A stretch of DNA of 19,121 nucleotides from Streptomyces katrae (GCF_000966975.1 NZ_JZWV01000209.1:1-19121), one strand, 5' to 3'. Shown: positions 1 to 6,862, counted from the stretch's first letter. The notes: generated from the sequence alone by a model not told the origin. Numbers and translations: made by a program.

Positions 1-216
1 GGATTTTGGCTCAGCCCGGCAGTCGTCTGCGGCTCGTCGCCGACGGGGCTGGATTGGGCGCGGCTTGACGTTTGTCTGCGGCTGGTTGTCCGCGGCTCCT
101 TGACTCCGCCGGCGTGTGTATCCCACGCCGCCACGTCGGCGGTGGGTGGGGTCGGTCGGGGAACCCTCCTCGGCCGGTCCCGCCCCTTTCTTCGGAATGC
201 GAGTGTGTACGCCTCG
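1..216 (+). promoter_or_regulatory. Upstream region of the MFS gene, no gene seen
   Basis: No convincing coding sequence is seen on either strand. TTGAC at 65-69 is followed by TCTG at 75-78, the same 10-bp offset as in the TGAC arrays near 5962 and 16263, but the following GTTGAC element is missing, so it is at best a degenerate copy. The 10-mer GTCTGCGGCT occurs twice, at 25-34 and 74-83. A short inverted repeat CCGCC/GGCGG lies near 128-142. No clear -10 box is visible. The region may carry the exporter promoter, but this is inference. Confidence 0.3.
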
Positions 217-1563
217 ATGAGCATTGCCTCCGGCGCCCGGGCCGGGGCCCGTTGGGCTCTGGTGGCCGTGCTTGCCGCGAACATGTTGGTGGACGCCCTG
301 GAGGTGTCCGCGACCCTGGTGGCGCTGCCGGCCGTCGGCAGTGGGCTGGGGGCCGCCGTCACCCGGGTGCAGTGGATCGTCACCGGGTTCGCCGCCGGGT
401 TCGGCGGGGCGCTGCTGCTCGGGGGGCGGGTGGTGGAGTGGTTCGGGCGGCGGCGGGTGTTCCTCGCCGCGCTGCTCGTGTTCGCCGCCGTCTCGCTGGG
501 CGGTGCGCTGACCGACCGTCTGGACCTGCTGGTCGCCACCCGTGTGGTGAAAGGATTCTGCGTCGCGCTGACCGCGCCCACCGGGCTGGCCATCATCGTG
601 GCCTCCGTGCCCGCGGGGGCGGCGCGGCGGCGGGCCGTGTCGGTGTACTCGCTGTTCGGGGCCGCCGGGTTCTGTTCCGGGCTGCTGCTGTCCGGGCTGC
701 TCACCGGGGCGGCCGGCTGGCGGTGGACGCTCGCGTTCCCGGCGTTCGTCGTGTCGGCGCTGTTCGCCGTCGCGCTGCGGGTCGTTCCGCGCGAGCCGGG
801 CGTGCCCGGCGGCGGGGCGCGGTGGCGTGCAGTGGTGGCCGGGGGCGCGTTGACCTCCGCCGTGCTGCTGCTCGTGGACGCCCTGGCCTCCTGGCGGTGG
901 GGCAGTGCCGGCGCGGCGGCGGTGGCGGTCCTGGTGTGCGTACGGGCCGAACGGGCCTCCCCGCGGCCCCTCGTGAACACCGCACTGCTGCGGCACGCGC
1001 CGCTCGTGCGCTCCGCGCTGGGGGCGGCCGCGCTCAACGGCTCGTACGTGAGCTTCCTGCTGGTGGCCGCGCTCGATCTGCGGCGCGGCGGGTGGAGTGC
1101 CTGGGAGACGGCCCTCGGGTTCCTGCCCGCCGGGGCGCCCCTGGCCCTGACCGCCCTGCACTCGGGGCGGATCGCCGCCCGGCTGGGCCCGGCCCGGGCC
1201 GTGGCCGCCGGCGCCCTCGCCGCCCCGGCCGGATACGCGCTCTACCCGCGCTCAGGCGCGGGCGGTGCGCAGTATGTCGAACTGTTGCCCTCCATGTCCC
1301 TCGTCGGACTCGCCTTCGTGCTCGCCTTCACCGCGCTGCACCTCCAGGCGACCGGCTCCCTCCCCTCCGGCCTCCAGACGGCGGCCGGCGGGCTCTACCA
1401 GACCTGCGTGCAGCTCGGCGCGGCGCTCACCCCCGCGCTGACGGCGGCGCTGTACGCGGCCTCCGGCCGGAGCGCGGCGCTCTGGCTGGTCACCGCCGTC
1501 GGCGTGGCCGGCGCGGGCGTCGCCCTCGCCGGACTCGCACACCCTTCGAACGACCCGTCCTGA
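217..1563 (+). CDS. MFS drug-exporter-like transporter (DHA2-like)
   Basis: This is a 448-aa integral membrane protein, probably a proton-driven exporter of a cluster product or toxic intermediate. The first helix carries Asp26 in a context like the LDxTIVNVALP signature of DHA2 drug:H+ antiporters (here VDALEVSATLVALP). A motif-A loop, GGRVVEWFGRRR, spans about residues 69-80. A Gly-rich helix ending in GWRW, like motif C, comes later, and further hydrophobic segments run to the C-terminus. I chose ATG 217. An in-frame TTG at 100 would add a 39-residue non-hydrophobic extension with no ribosome site, and GTG 205 is also possible. No strong Shine-Dalgarno sequence precedes any of them. The ACP gene starts 55 bp downstream without a hairpin between, so co-transcription is likely. 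The substrate cannot be read from sequence. Confidence 0.85.
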   Translation: MSIASGARAGARWALVAVLAANMLVDALEVSATLVALPAVGSGLGAAVTRVQWIVTGFAAGFGGALLLGGRVVEWFGRRRVFLAALLVFAAVSLGGALTDRLDLLVATRVVKGFCVALTAPTGLAIIVASVPAGAARRRAVSVYSLFGAAGFCSGLLLSGLLTGAAGWRWTLAFPAFVVSALFAVALRVVPREPGVPGGGARWRAVVAGGALTSAVLLLVDALASWRWGSAGAAAVAVLVCVRAERASPRPLVNTALLRHAPLVRSALGAAALNGSYVSFLLVAALDLRRGGWSAWETALGFLPAGAPLALTALHSGRIAARLGPARAVAAGALAAPAGYALYPRSGAGGAQYVELLPSMSLVGLAFVLAFTALHLQATGSLPSGLQTAAGGLYQTCVQLGAALTPALTAALYAASGRSAALWLVTAVGVAGAGVALAGLAHPSNDPS

Positions 1564-1618
1564 GAACCGCCGGAGTCCCTCTCCCTCCCGCGGTGCCCAC
1601 CTCGACCAGGAAAGCATC

Positions 1619-1996
1619 ATGACCACACTTCACATGTCGCAGACATACGAGACAGAGAACGGCCTGGTCCACATGACCCGGCCCGACATGGCCGTCCTGG
1701 CCACCGCCGGACTGCGCGAGCGCACCCGGATCCTCGAGCAGTACGTGCGCGAGGAGCTCGGCCGGATCCTCGGCATCGAGCCGCACCTCGTCGACACCAC
1801 GGGCCGCCCCATGGGCTGCCTCGGCATCGGCTCGATCTCCGGCATCGAACTCCAGTACCGGATGGAGGCCACGCTCGGAGTCGACGTGAACCTGCAGCGG
1901 CTGCTGCTCGCCAACAGCGCCCAGGAGCTCATCGACTGCCTCGCCGGACAGCTCGGCCCCGAGGCCCACCTGCACGGGGCAGCGGTGCCGGCATGA
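1619..1996 (+). CDS. Free-standing acyl/peptidyl carrier protein
   Basis: This 125-aa protein has one phosphopantetheine-binding domain (about residues 35-112) behind a roughly 30-residue N-terminal extension without recognisable motifs. The attachment Ser is Ser72 in LGIGSISGIEL. The usual Asp of the DSL motif is Gly71, a departure from fatty-acid ACPs and most type II PKS ACPs. Helix II (GIELQYRME) and the C-terminal LLLANSAQELIDCL stretch fit the fold. The start has AGGAAAG about 6 bp upstream. The stop overlaps the PPTase start in ATGA, so the two are translationally coupled, which argues that the neighbouring PPTase primes this carrier. With a malonyl-type transferase next door, the cargo may be malonyl, but no ketosynthase is present and an amino-acyl cargo remains possible. 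Confidence 0.85.
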   Translation: MTTLHMSQTYETENGLVHMTRPDMAVLATAGLRERTRILEQYVREELGRILGIEPHLVDTTGRPMGCLGIGSISGIELQYRMEATLGVDVNLQRLLLANSAQELIDCLAGQLGPEAHLHGAAVPA

Positions 1997-2820
1997 CGAC
2001 TACCGCTCTGCTGCCGGCCGCCCGCCCGGTGGTGAACCACCAGGGTCTGGACCGGCCCGACTTCACCCTCTCCGCCGACCGGGTCGACCTCTGGCTGATC
2101 CGCCGCCCCACCGGGGCGGACGCCGACGCCCTCGCGGTCGGCGAACTCGACGCGGAGGAGCGCAAGCGCGCCGACGCCTTCATCCGCCGTTCGGACGGCA
2201 TGCTCTACGCCGCCGCGCACGTCGCGGTGCGGCGGCTGCTCGGACGTTACACGGCGACCCTGCCCCAGGACGTCCGCTTCATGCGCGAGCCCTGCCCCGG
2301 CTGCGGCGAGGCGCACGGCCGCCCGGCGCTGTCGCCCCCGCCGCCGCCCCTGCACTACTCCCTCTCGCACAGCGGGGGAGTGGCCATGGTCGGCGTCGGA
2401 ACCGTTCCGCTCGGCGTTGACGTGGAGAAACTCCCCGGCGCCGAGACGGTGGACATCTGCTCCAAGGCGCTGCACCCCGACGAGCAGATCGAAATAGCCG
2501 AGGCCGGGACCGGCGACGCGCGCAGGCACCTGTTCGGCCAGATCTGGACGCGCAAGGAAGCGTTTCTCAAGGGGCTTGGGACAGGGTTGAGCCGCTCGCC
2601 CGCCGAGGACTACCTGGGCACCGACCTGGACCGGCACCCCGAGGGCTGGACCATGGTCGGCGTTCCGGCGGACACGACCCACGCCGCCGCGGTGGCGGTC
2701 AAGGGCCAGGCTCCGAAGGTCGTCAACGTCAGGTGGGTGCCCGACACCTGGCTGGCCGCAGGCAACACCGTGTGCGGCGCCGCCGCCCCCGGACCGAACG
2801 ACACGGTCCTCGCCAGTTGA
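1993..2820 (+). CDS. Sfp-type 4'-phosphopantetheinyl transferase
   Basis: This 275-aa enzyme transfers phosphopantetheine from CoA to the Ser of carrier domains. The family motifs are in order: CPGCGEAHGRP (101-111), SLSHS (123-127), GVDVE (141-145, supplying metal ligands Asp143 and Glu145) and WTRKEAFLK (185-193, with Lys188, Glu189 and Lys193). The length suits the Sfp/Gsp group rather than the short AcpS type. The ATG overlaps the ACP stop by 4 bp. Likely clients are the adjacent ACP (Ser72) and the T domain of the NRPS at 12251 (Ser972), since indigoidine synthetases depend on such a PPTase. A Pro run (about 115-119) sits just before the SLSHS motif. The family is certain; the partners are inferred from context. 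Confidence 0.93.
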   Translation: MTTTALLPAARPVVNHQGLDRPDFTLSADRVDLWLIRRPTGADADALAVGELDAEERKRADAFIRRSDGMLYAAAHVAVRRLLGRYTATLPQDVRFMREPCPGCGEAHGRPALSPPPPPLHYSLSHSGGVAMVGVGTVPLGVDVEKLPGAETVDICSKALHPDEQIEIAEAGTGDARRHLFGQIWTRKEAFLKGLGTGLSRSPAEDYLGTDLDRHPEGWTMVGVPADTTHAAAVAVKGQAPKVVNVRWVPDTWLAAGNTVCGAAAPGPNDTVLAS

Positions 2821-2843
2821 ACCGCAAGTAAGGACGTGACCGG

Positions 2844-3794
2844 ATGACCCGCACCGCCTTCCTGTTCCCGGGCCAGGGCTCCGAATGCGCCGGCATGGGC
2901 AAGGAGCTGATCGCCCAGCGGCCCGACCTGGCCGACACCTACTACCGCACCGCCGACGACCTGCTCGGGTTCCCGCTGTCCCGGCTGTGCGTGGACGGGT
3001 CCCCCCGGGACCTGGAGGACCCGACGGTGGCGCAGCCGGCCGCCTTCCTGACCAGCATGGCCGTACTGGAAGTGCTGCGCGGCCGGGGCCTGGAGCCGGA
3101 CGCGGTGGCCGGCCACAGCCTGGGCGAGTACGCGGCGCTGGTGGCCGCGGGCGCCCTGGAGTGGACCGAGGCGCTGTGGCTCGTGCGGCTGCGCAGCGAA
3201 CTGGTGGCCACCGTCGGGGACCGGGTCGGCAGCGCGACGGCCGCGGTCATCGGCCTGAGCCGCCCGGACCTGACGCGCCTGTGCGCCGAGACCCGGGCGG
3301 CCACCGGCCAGGTGGTGGAGGTGGCCGGGGACAACGAGCCCCGGCAGACCGTGGTGTCGGGGCAGGCCGAGGCGGTGGCCCGGGTGGCGGAGGAGGCCCG
3401 GGCGGCCGGGGCGCGGGTGGAGTGGCTGCGGACCGGCGGTCCGTTCCACTCCAGCCTGCTCGGCGAGGCCGAGGCGGAGTTCACCGAGACGCTGATCGCG
3501 ACCGAGTTCCGCGACCCGGCCGTACCGCTGGTCTCCGGTGTCACGGGCGGGTGGGTGACGACGGCCGCCGAGGCCGTCGTCGCCCTGCGCGGCCAGCTCA
3601 CCAGCCCGGTGCGCTGGACCGGGGCGGTGGAGACGCTCGCCGCCTCGGGCACGGACCGGTTCGTGGAGGTGGGCCCCGGCCGGGTGCTCGGCGGGCTGGT
3701 CCGCCGGATCCTGCCGGGGGCCCGCGTCCACAGCACGCACACGCCCGAACGGCTGGCGCGGGCCGTGGACGACCTGAGCGCCACCACGGTCTGA
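2844..3794 (+). CDS. Malonyl-CoA:ACP acyltransferase (FabD-like)
   Basis: This is a 316-aa stand-alone acyltransferase. It opens with FPGQGSE (8-14), has the nucleophile Ser92 in GHSLGEYAAL, Arg117 in the position that binds the substrate carboxylate, and the catalytic His202 in PFHSSLL. Phe before the HS fits malonyl rather than methylmalonyl specificity as known for PKS AT domains. The C-terminal VEVGPGRVLGGLVRR block is standard. AAGGA near 2829-2833 precedes the ATG. The gene lies 23 bp after the PPTase and belongs to the same run, so it probably loads the upstream ACP. A housekeeping FabD would normally sit with fabH, acpP and fabF, which are absent here, so this is a dedicated paralogue. 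No ketosynthase is seen to use a malonyl-ACP. Confidence 0.9.
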   Translation: MTRTAFLFPGQGSECAGMGKELIAQRPDLADTYYRTADDLLGFPLSRLCVDGSPRDLEDPTVAQPAAFLTSMAVLEVLRGRGLEPDAVAGHSLGEYAALVAAGALEWTEALWLVRLRSELVATVGDRVGSATAAVIGLSRPDLTRLCAETRAATGQVVEVAGDNEPRQTVVSGQAEAVARVAEEARAAGARVEWLRTGGPFHSSLLGEAEAEFTETLIATEFRDPAVPLVSGVTGGWVTTAAEAVVALRGQLTSPVRWTGAVETLAASGTDRFVEVGPGRVLGGLVRRILPGARVHSTHTPERLARAVDDLSATTV

Positions 3795-3878
3795 CCGGCC
3801 GCCCCGGTCCGCGCGGGCACGCACGTCAGACCCGCCGCCGTGGACGGCGGCGGGAGGTCACGAGACGAGGAGCAGTCC

Positions 3879-4118
3879 ATGGACACGCATCCGGAAGCCG
3901 GCCGGCTCATCCACGTGGTCAAGGGGCGGCCCGACGCCGAGGAACTGGCGGCGCTGACCGCCGTCGTCCTGGCCCGGGCGGCGGCGTACGAGGGCCAGCA
4001 CGGCGGCACCGCCGGCTGCGGGCCCACCCTGGCGGGCTGGCGCTGCCCACAGCAGCCCCGGGCCTTCCACGGCGCGCGCACCTGGCGGGAGAACCCCGCC
4101 GGTACGCGCCCGGCCTGA
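3879..4118 (+). CDS. Acyl-CoA carboxylase epsilon subunit-like protein (AccE)
   Basis: This small 79-aa protein resembles the epsilon subunits of actinobacterial acetyl/propionyl-CoA carboxylases. It has an N-terminal IHVVKGRPDAEELAALTAVV segment (about 10-30), an Ala-rich helix, a variable Gly/His linker, and the late W...P...GARTWRENP segment typical of the family C-terminus. Epsilon subunits stabilise and activate the carboxyltransferase beta subunit. The ATG at 3879 has GAGGAG upstream; an in-frame GTG at 3840 would add residues unlike the family. It lies 84 bp after the malonyl transferase, which suggests a link to malonyl-CoA supply, but no beta or alpha subunit gene is in the window. 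The match rests on motif memory over a short protein. Confidence 0.65.
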   Translation: MDTHPEAGRLIHVVKGRPDAEELAALTAVVLARAAAYEGQHGGTAGCGPTLAGWRCPQQPRAFHGARTWRENPAGTRPA

Positions 4119-4167
4119 CCGGGCCGGGATCCGGCCGCGCCACCCGCGCCGGCCGGATCCGGCCCGG
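4119..4167 (+). terminator. Strong hairpin after the AccE-like gene
   Basis: Immediately after the stop codon, arms at 4119-4139 and 4145-4167 pair almost completely, with one bulge on each side and a short loop. There is no T tract, which is common for Streptomyces terminators. It probably ends the exporter-ACP-PPTase-AT-AccE transcript. Confidence 0.7.
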
Positions 4168-4307
4168 TCCGACAGGACACCACCCGGGGCCGTACCGCCC
4201 CGCGGCCCCCTCGTGGACGCCCGGCCACATCGCCGGCCCGGTCAAGGAGTTCGCGGGCGGACGCTCCTGACCGCGGTATCCCGTGAGTCCGCCCACAGGA
4301 GAGGGCC

Positions 4308-4805
4308 ATGCCATCGAGCTACGACGACATCGCGGAGCTGCGCGACCAGATACGGATGCTGCGCGACCGCGCCGAGCTGCGGGAGCTGTTCGACCGCTAC
4401 GTCACCGCCCTGGACACCTTCGACGGGACCGGCCCCGACGAGGCCCGGTTCGCCGCGCTGTTCACCGAGGGCGCCACCTTCGCCTACCCGATCGGCGTGT
4501 GCACGGGAGTCGAGGCCTTCGCCGCCCTCCAGCGCGAGGCCCGGGGGCGGTGGGCGCGCACGCACCACGTGAGCACCAACCACTCCATCACCCTCGACGG
4601 GGACCGGGCCGTCGTCCGTGCCCAGCAGGTGACCACCCACGTCCACCACCCCGGGGCGGGGCCGGCCGCCCACTTCGACGTCGGCGGGCACACCGAGGCC
4701 CGTGCCGTGCGCACGGCGGACGGCTGGCGGCTGAGCCACGTCGCGTTCCGCGTCGTGTGGGACTCCGGCGTCCGGCTGCCCGAGCTCGCGGGAGTCCGGC
4801 TGTGA
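4308..4805 (+). CDS. SnoaL-like / NTF2-fold protein
   Basis: This 165-aa protein is of the SnoaL_4 kind, a cone-shaped alpha+beta fold used by small cyclases, isomerases, dehydratases and hydroxylase-like proteins. It begins with a predicted helix rich in Arg and Glu (about 5-30). It then shows ELFDRYVTALDTFD (about 25-38), an LFTEGATF strand, THHVSTNH (about 85-93), VTTHVHH, and the final GWRLSHVAFRVVW strand, all familiar from the family. His residues at several points could line the pocket. A clear AGGAGAG site precedes the ATG. It stands between the AccE hairpin and the hydrolase gene. Its substrate is unknown; in a heterocycle pathway it could catalyse an isomerisation or dehydration, which is inference only. 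Confidence 0.8.
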   Translation: MPSSYDDIAELRDQIRMLRDRAELRELFDRYVTALDTFDGTGPDEARFAALFTEGATFAYPIGVCTGVEAFAALQREARGRWARTHHVSTNHSITLDGDRAVVRAQQVTTHVHHPGAGPAAHFDVGGHTEARAVRTADGWRLSHVAFRVVWDSGVRLPELAGVRL

Positions 4806-4812
4806 GCACCGG

Positions 4813-4992
4813 ATGAACGCCGTGCGCACCGCCGGCCGCCGGGTCCCCGCGCGGCAACCCCTACGCGGCCCCCGGCGCGGCGTCCGGCCGCGGCCGGCGC
4901 CGCCCCTGACCGCGCTCCTGCGCCGCAGGGCCGCCTGGGGGCTCGCCCTCACCCGGGCGCGGGCCCTCACCGCCCCGAAACGCACCGTCTAG
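4813..4992 (+). CDS. Possible 59-aa Arg-rich small ORF
   Basis: An ATG 7 bp after the SnoaL-like stop opens 59 codons ending in TAG. By eye, third positions are about 95% G/C against roughly 80% and 70% at positions one and two, the pattern of coding DNA in this genome. The product is very rich in Arg and Pro, with a short hydrophobic stretch (AAWGLALTRA), and I recognise no domain. There is no good Shine-Dalgarno sequence, and the stretch is so GC-rich that an open frame by chance is plausible. It may simply be spacer. Confidence 0.25.
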   Translation: MNAVRTAGRRVPARQPLRGPRRGVRPRPAPPLTALLRRRAAWGLALTRARALTAPKRTV

Positions 4993-4994
4993 AG

Positions 4995-5015
4995 CCCGCC
5001 GGGGACCCCGGCGGG
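4995..5015 (+). terminator. Perfect 10-bp inverted repeat before the hydrolase gene
   Basis: CCCGCCGGGG and CCCCGGCGGG flank a single A. As RNA this folds into a tight GC hairpin 27 bp upstream of the hydrolase ATG. It may end the SnoaL-like transcript or act as a leader hairpin. No T tract follows. Confidence 0.5.
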
Positions 5016-5042
5016 CAGCCGATCCAGTTCCGGAGACCCCTC

Positions 5043-5981
5043 ATGGCCCTCGCCCCGTCCACCGCCGCGCCCCCGGTGCGGTCCGTCGTCCTCGACGCGG
5101 ACGGGATCCCGCTGTCCGGGCTGCTCGCCCTGCCCGCGGACCCCGTGCCCCGGGCCGTGGTGGTGGCCCTGCACGGGGCGGGGATGAGCGCGGGCTACTT
5201 CGACAGCCGGGTGCGGCCCGGGTTCTCCCTGCTGGAGCTCGGGGCCTCGCTGGGCTTCGCCGTCCTCGCCCTGGACCGGCCCGGCTACGGGGCCTCGGCG
5301 GCTCCCCTGCCCGGCGGGCTGCCCCTCGCCGGGCAGACGGACGCCCTGCTCGCCGCCCTCGACGGGTACGCCCGGGGGCACGAGCTCGGCGCCGGCTTCT
5401 TCCTCGTCGCCCACTCCAACGGCGGCCGCCTCGCGCTGTCCGCGGCGGCCGCCGCCCGGGGCAGGGCCGCGCCGCTGGGCGTGGACCTGTGCGGGGTCGG
5501 GCGCCACTTCGCGGTGGAGCCCGGGCAGTTGCCCGGGACGGACTTCGCCGGCCAGTGGCGCCGGCACTGGGGCGCGCTGCGCTTCTACCCGCCGGAGGCT
5601 TTCCGGGCCTGCTCCGGCCTGGTGCGCCCGGTTCCCGCCGAGGAGGCCCGCGAGACCCCGCTGTGGCCGGGAATGTACCCCGCCGTGGCAGCCGGAGTAC
5701 GGGCTCCGGTGCGGTTCACCTTCGCCGAACAGGAGCTCTGGTGGAGGCAGGACAGCGCGGCGATGGAGGAACTGCTGAGTCCGCTGATGGGGGCCTCCAC
5801 AGAAGTGGTCATCCAGCCCCATGCTGGACACAACACCAGCCTCGGCTGGGCCGCCCGCGCCTATCACCTGCGGGTCATGGCCTTCCTGGAGCAGTGCCTG
5901 CTCGCCCGCGACCCGGGGGGTGAGCGGGTCCCGGTCACAACTGACCGGGAAATGAACAAGGTTGACCGGAATCTGACATAG
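5043..5981 (+). CDS. Alpha/beta-hydrolase family protein
   Basis: This 312-aa protein has the alpha/beta hydrolase fold. An oxyanion HGAG motif lies at 44-47, a DRPGYGAS turn at 78-85 (typical after strand 4), a nucleophile elbow AHSNGG with Ser125, and a C-terminal AGHN with His263. Gly at the first position of GxSxG is replaced by Ala123. The acid is probably in the FTFAEQE strand near Glu229. No signal peptide is seen, so it is probably cytosolic. GGAG at 5032-5035 precedes the ATG. It could be a thioesterase, an esterase or an amidase working on a carrier-bound or cyclised intermediate; the sequence does not decide. The last 15 or so residues are polar, and their codons overlap the upstream end of the TGAC array. 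Confidence 0.8.
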   Translation: MALAPSTAAPPVRSVVLDADGIPLSGLLALPADPVPRAVVVALHGAGMSAGYFDSRVRPGFSLLELGASLGFAVLALDRPGYGASAAPLPGGLPLAGQTDALLAALDGYARGHELGAGFFLVAHSNGGRLALSAAAAARGRAAPLGVDLCGVGRHFAVEPGQLPGTDFAGQWRRHWGALRFYPPEAFRACSGLVRPVPAEEARETPLWPGMYPAVAAGVRAPVRFTFAEQELWWRQDSAAMEELLSPLMGASTEVVIQPHAGHNTSLGWAARAYHLRVMAFLEQCLLARDPGGERVPVTTDREMNKVDRNLT

Positions 5982-5993
5982 ATCCTGTTGACC
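5942..5993 (+). promoter_or_regulatory. TGAC-repeat operator array upstream of the TrpF-like gene
   Basis: TGAC-type elements start at 5942, 5953 (TGAA), 5963, 5974 and 5989. The last four have spacings of 10, 11 and 15 bp, the same as the array at 16254-16293, and the two arrays share the core TTGACCG-N3-TCTGACAT plus a final GTTGAC. Direct repeats about 11 bp (one helical turn) apart are what SARP activators bind. The last TTGACC could serve as a -35 box, with a weak GAGGCT -10 at 6011-6016. The array straddles the 3' end of the hydrolase gene. Confidence 0.6.
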
Positions 5994-6032
5994 AACAGAT
6001 GGGTACCAACGAGGCTTTTCGTGAGCATCCCG

Positions 6033-6069
6033 TGACGTGTACCGAAGTCCGTCATACCGGGACACGTCA
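6033..6069. promoter_or_regulatory. TGACGTGT / ACACGTCA inverted repeat
   Basis: Perfect 8-bp arms at 6033-6040 and 6062-6069 are separated by 21 bp, between the TGAC array and the TrpF-like gene. The arrangement suits a dimeric DNA-binding protein spanning several helical turns or an RNA hairpin with a long loop. No specific binder can be named. Confidence 0.35.
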
Positions 6070-6087
6070 ACTCGGACTCTCGCAAGT

Positions 6088-6119
6088 CTGTTTGATTAAT
6101 CAAACTGTTTGATTCATCA
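6088..6119. promoter_or_regulatory. AT-rich palindrome and direct repeat, probable operator
   Basis: GTTTGATTAATCAAAC at 6090-6105 is a perfect 16-bp palindrome. CTGTTTGATTaATCA (6088-6102) repeats as CTGTTTGATTcATCA (6105-6119) at a 17-bp period. Such AT-rich symmetry is striking in this GC-rich DNA. It lies just before the AAAGGA ribosome site (6131-6136) of the TrpF-like gene. Its position would suit a repressor that blocks transcription or early elongation, for example of the MarR or TetR type. The regulator is not identified. Confidence 0.6.
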
Positions 6120-6142
6120 GATCATTCCGCAAAGGAACACAC

Positions 6143-6832
6143 ATGAGTGACGTGAAGGACCTGGTGCAGGTCGCCGGCATCATCGACGCCGAGGAGGCCA
6201 AGCTGCTGGCCGAGGAGGGCGTCGACTGGTTCGGCTTCCCGCTCCGCCTCCCGTCGGGCAAGGACGACATCTCCGAGGCCGCCGCCACGGAGATCATCGC
6301 CGGCCTGACGGCTCCCCAGGAGGGCGTCCTCATCAGCTACATGGTGGACGCCGACGAGATCAGCGAGTTCACCACGCAGCTCGGCGTCAAGGCCGTCCAG
6401 CTCCACGGCGACGTCACTCCGGAGGAGCTGCGCAAGCTCAAGGCCATCCGCCCCGACCTCTACGTGCTCAAGAGCCTGGTCGTGAAGGAGGACAACGCCG
6501 AGGAGCTCCTCCAGTTCGTCGACGAGGTCGCCGAGTTCGTGGACATGTTCATCACCGACACCTTCAACCCGGCCACCGGTGCCAAGGGCGCCACCGGCCT
6601 CACCCACGACTGGAACGTCAGCGCCGAGCTCGTGCGCCGTTCCCCCAAGCCGCTGATGATGGCCGGCGGCCTGAGCCCGGAGAACGTCGCCGACGCGATC
6701 CGCTTCGTCAAGCCCGCCGCCGTCGACGCCCACAGCCTCCTTGAGGGCGAAGACCGCCGCAAGGACCGCGCCAAGGTCGCGAAGTTCGTGGCCGAGTCGC
6801 GGAAGGCCTTCGCCGAGATCGCCAACGCCTGA
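6143..6832 (+). CDS. TrpF-like (phosphoribosylanthranilate isomerase fold) protein, catalytic Cys absent
   Basis: This 229-aa TIM-barrel protein is related to phosphoribosylanthranilate isomerase. Visible family marks are VQLHGD (85-90), ITDTF with Asp139 in the place of the catalytic Asp, GATG (149-152) followed by HDW, and MAGGLSPENV (173-182). The first-strand K-x-C-G motif that carries the general-base Cys reads V-A-G (Ala11), and the end motif DVSSGVE is replaced by VDAHSLLEG. It is therefore unlikely to be a working TrpF and is not beside trp genes. It heads the group with the UPRT and the EamA exporter and has its own complex promoter region. A role in isomerising or binding a ribosyl or heterocyclic intermediate is plausible but inferred. 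AAAGGA lies 6 bp before the ATG. Confidence 0.8.
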   Translation: MSDVKDLVQVAGIIDAEEAKLLAEEGVDWFGFPLRLPSGKDDISEAAATEIIAGLTAPQEGVLISYMVDADEISEFTTQLGVKAVQLHGDVTPEELRKLKAIRPDLYVLKSLVVKEDNAEELLQFVDEVAEFVDMFITDTFNPATGAKGATGLTHDWNVSAELVRRSPKPLMMAGGLSPENVADAIRFVKPAAVDAHSLLEGEDRRKDRAKVAKFVAESRKAFAEIANA

Positions 6833-6862
6833 TCTCGGCACCCGACCCACACGGTTGCGGTT

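Noticed and set aside
100..216. TTG start giving a 487-aa MFS protein
   Set aside because: The extra 39 residues are not family-like and there is no ribosome site; ATG 217 starts just before the first helix.
72..1622. 516-codon plus-strand frame over the MFS gene
   Set aside because: The product is an Arg/Gly/Ala-rich low-complexity shadow; the MFS frame has real helices and motifs.
2610..4309. Overlapping minus-strand frames of about 400-455 codons opposite the AT and AccE genes
   Set aside because: They are antisense shadows without motifs, and the plus-strand genes account for the sequence.
6143..6832. Assignment as tryptophan biosynthesis TrpF
   Set aside because: The catalytic Cys is missing, the C-terminal motif is altered and no trp genes are nearby.
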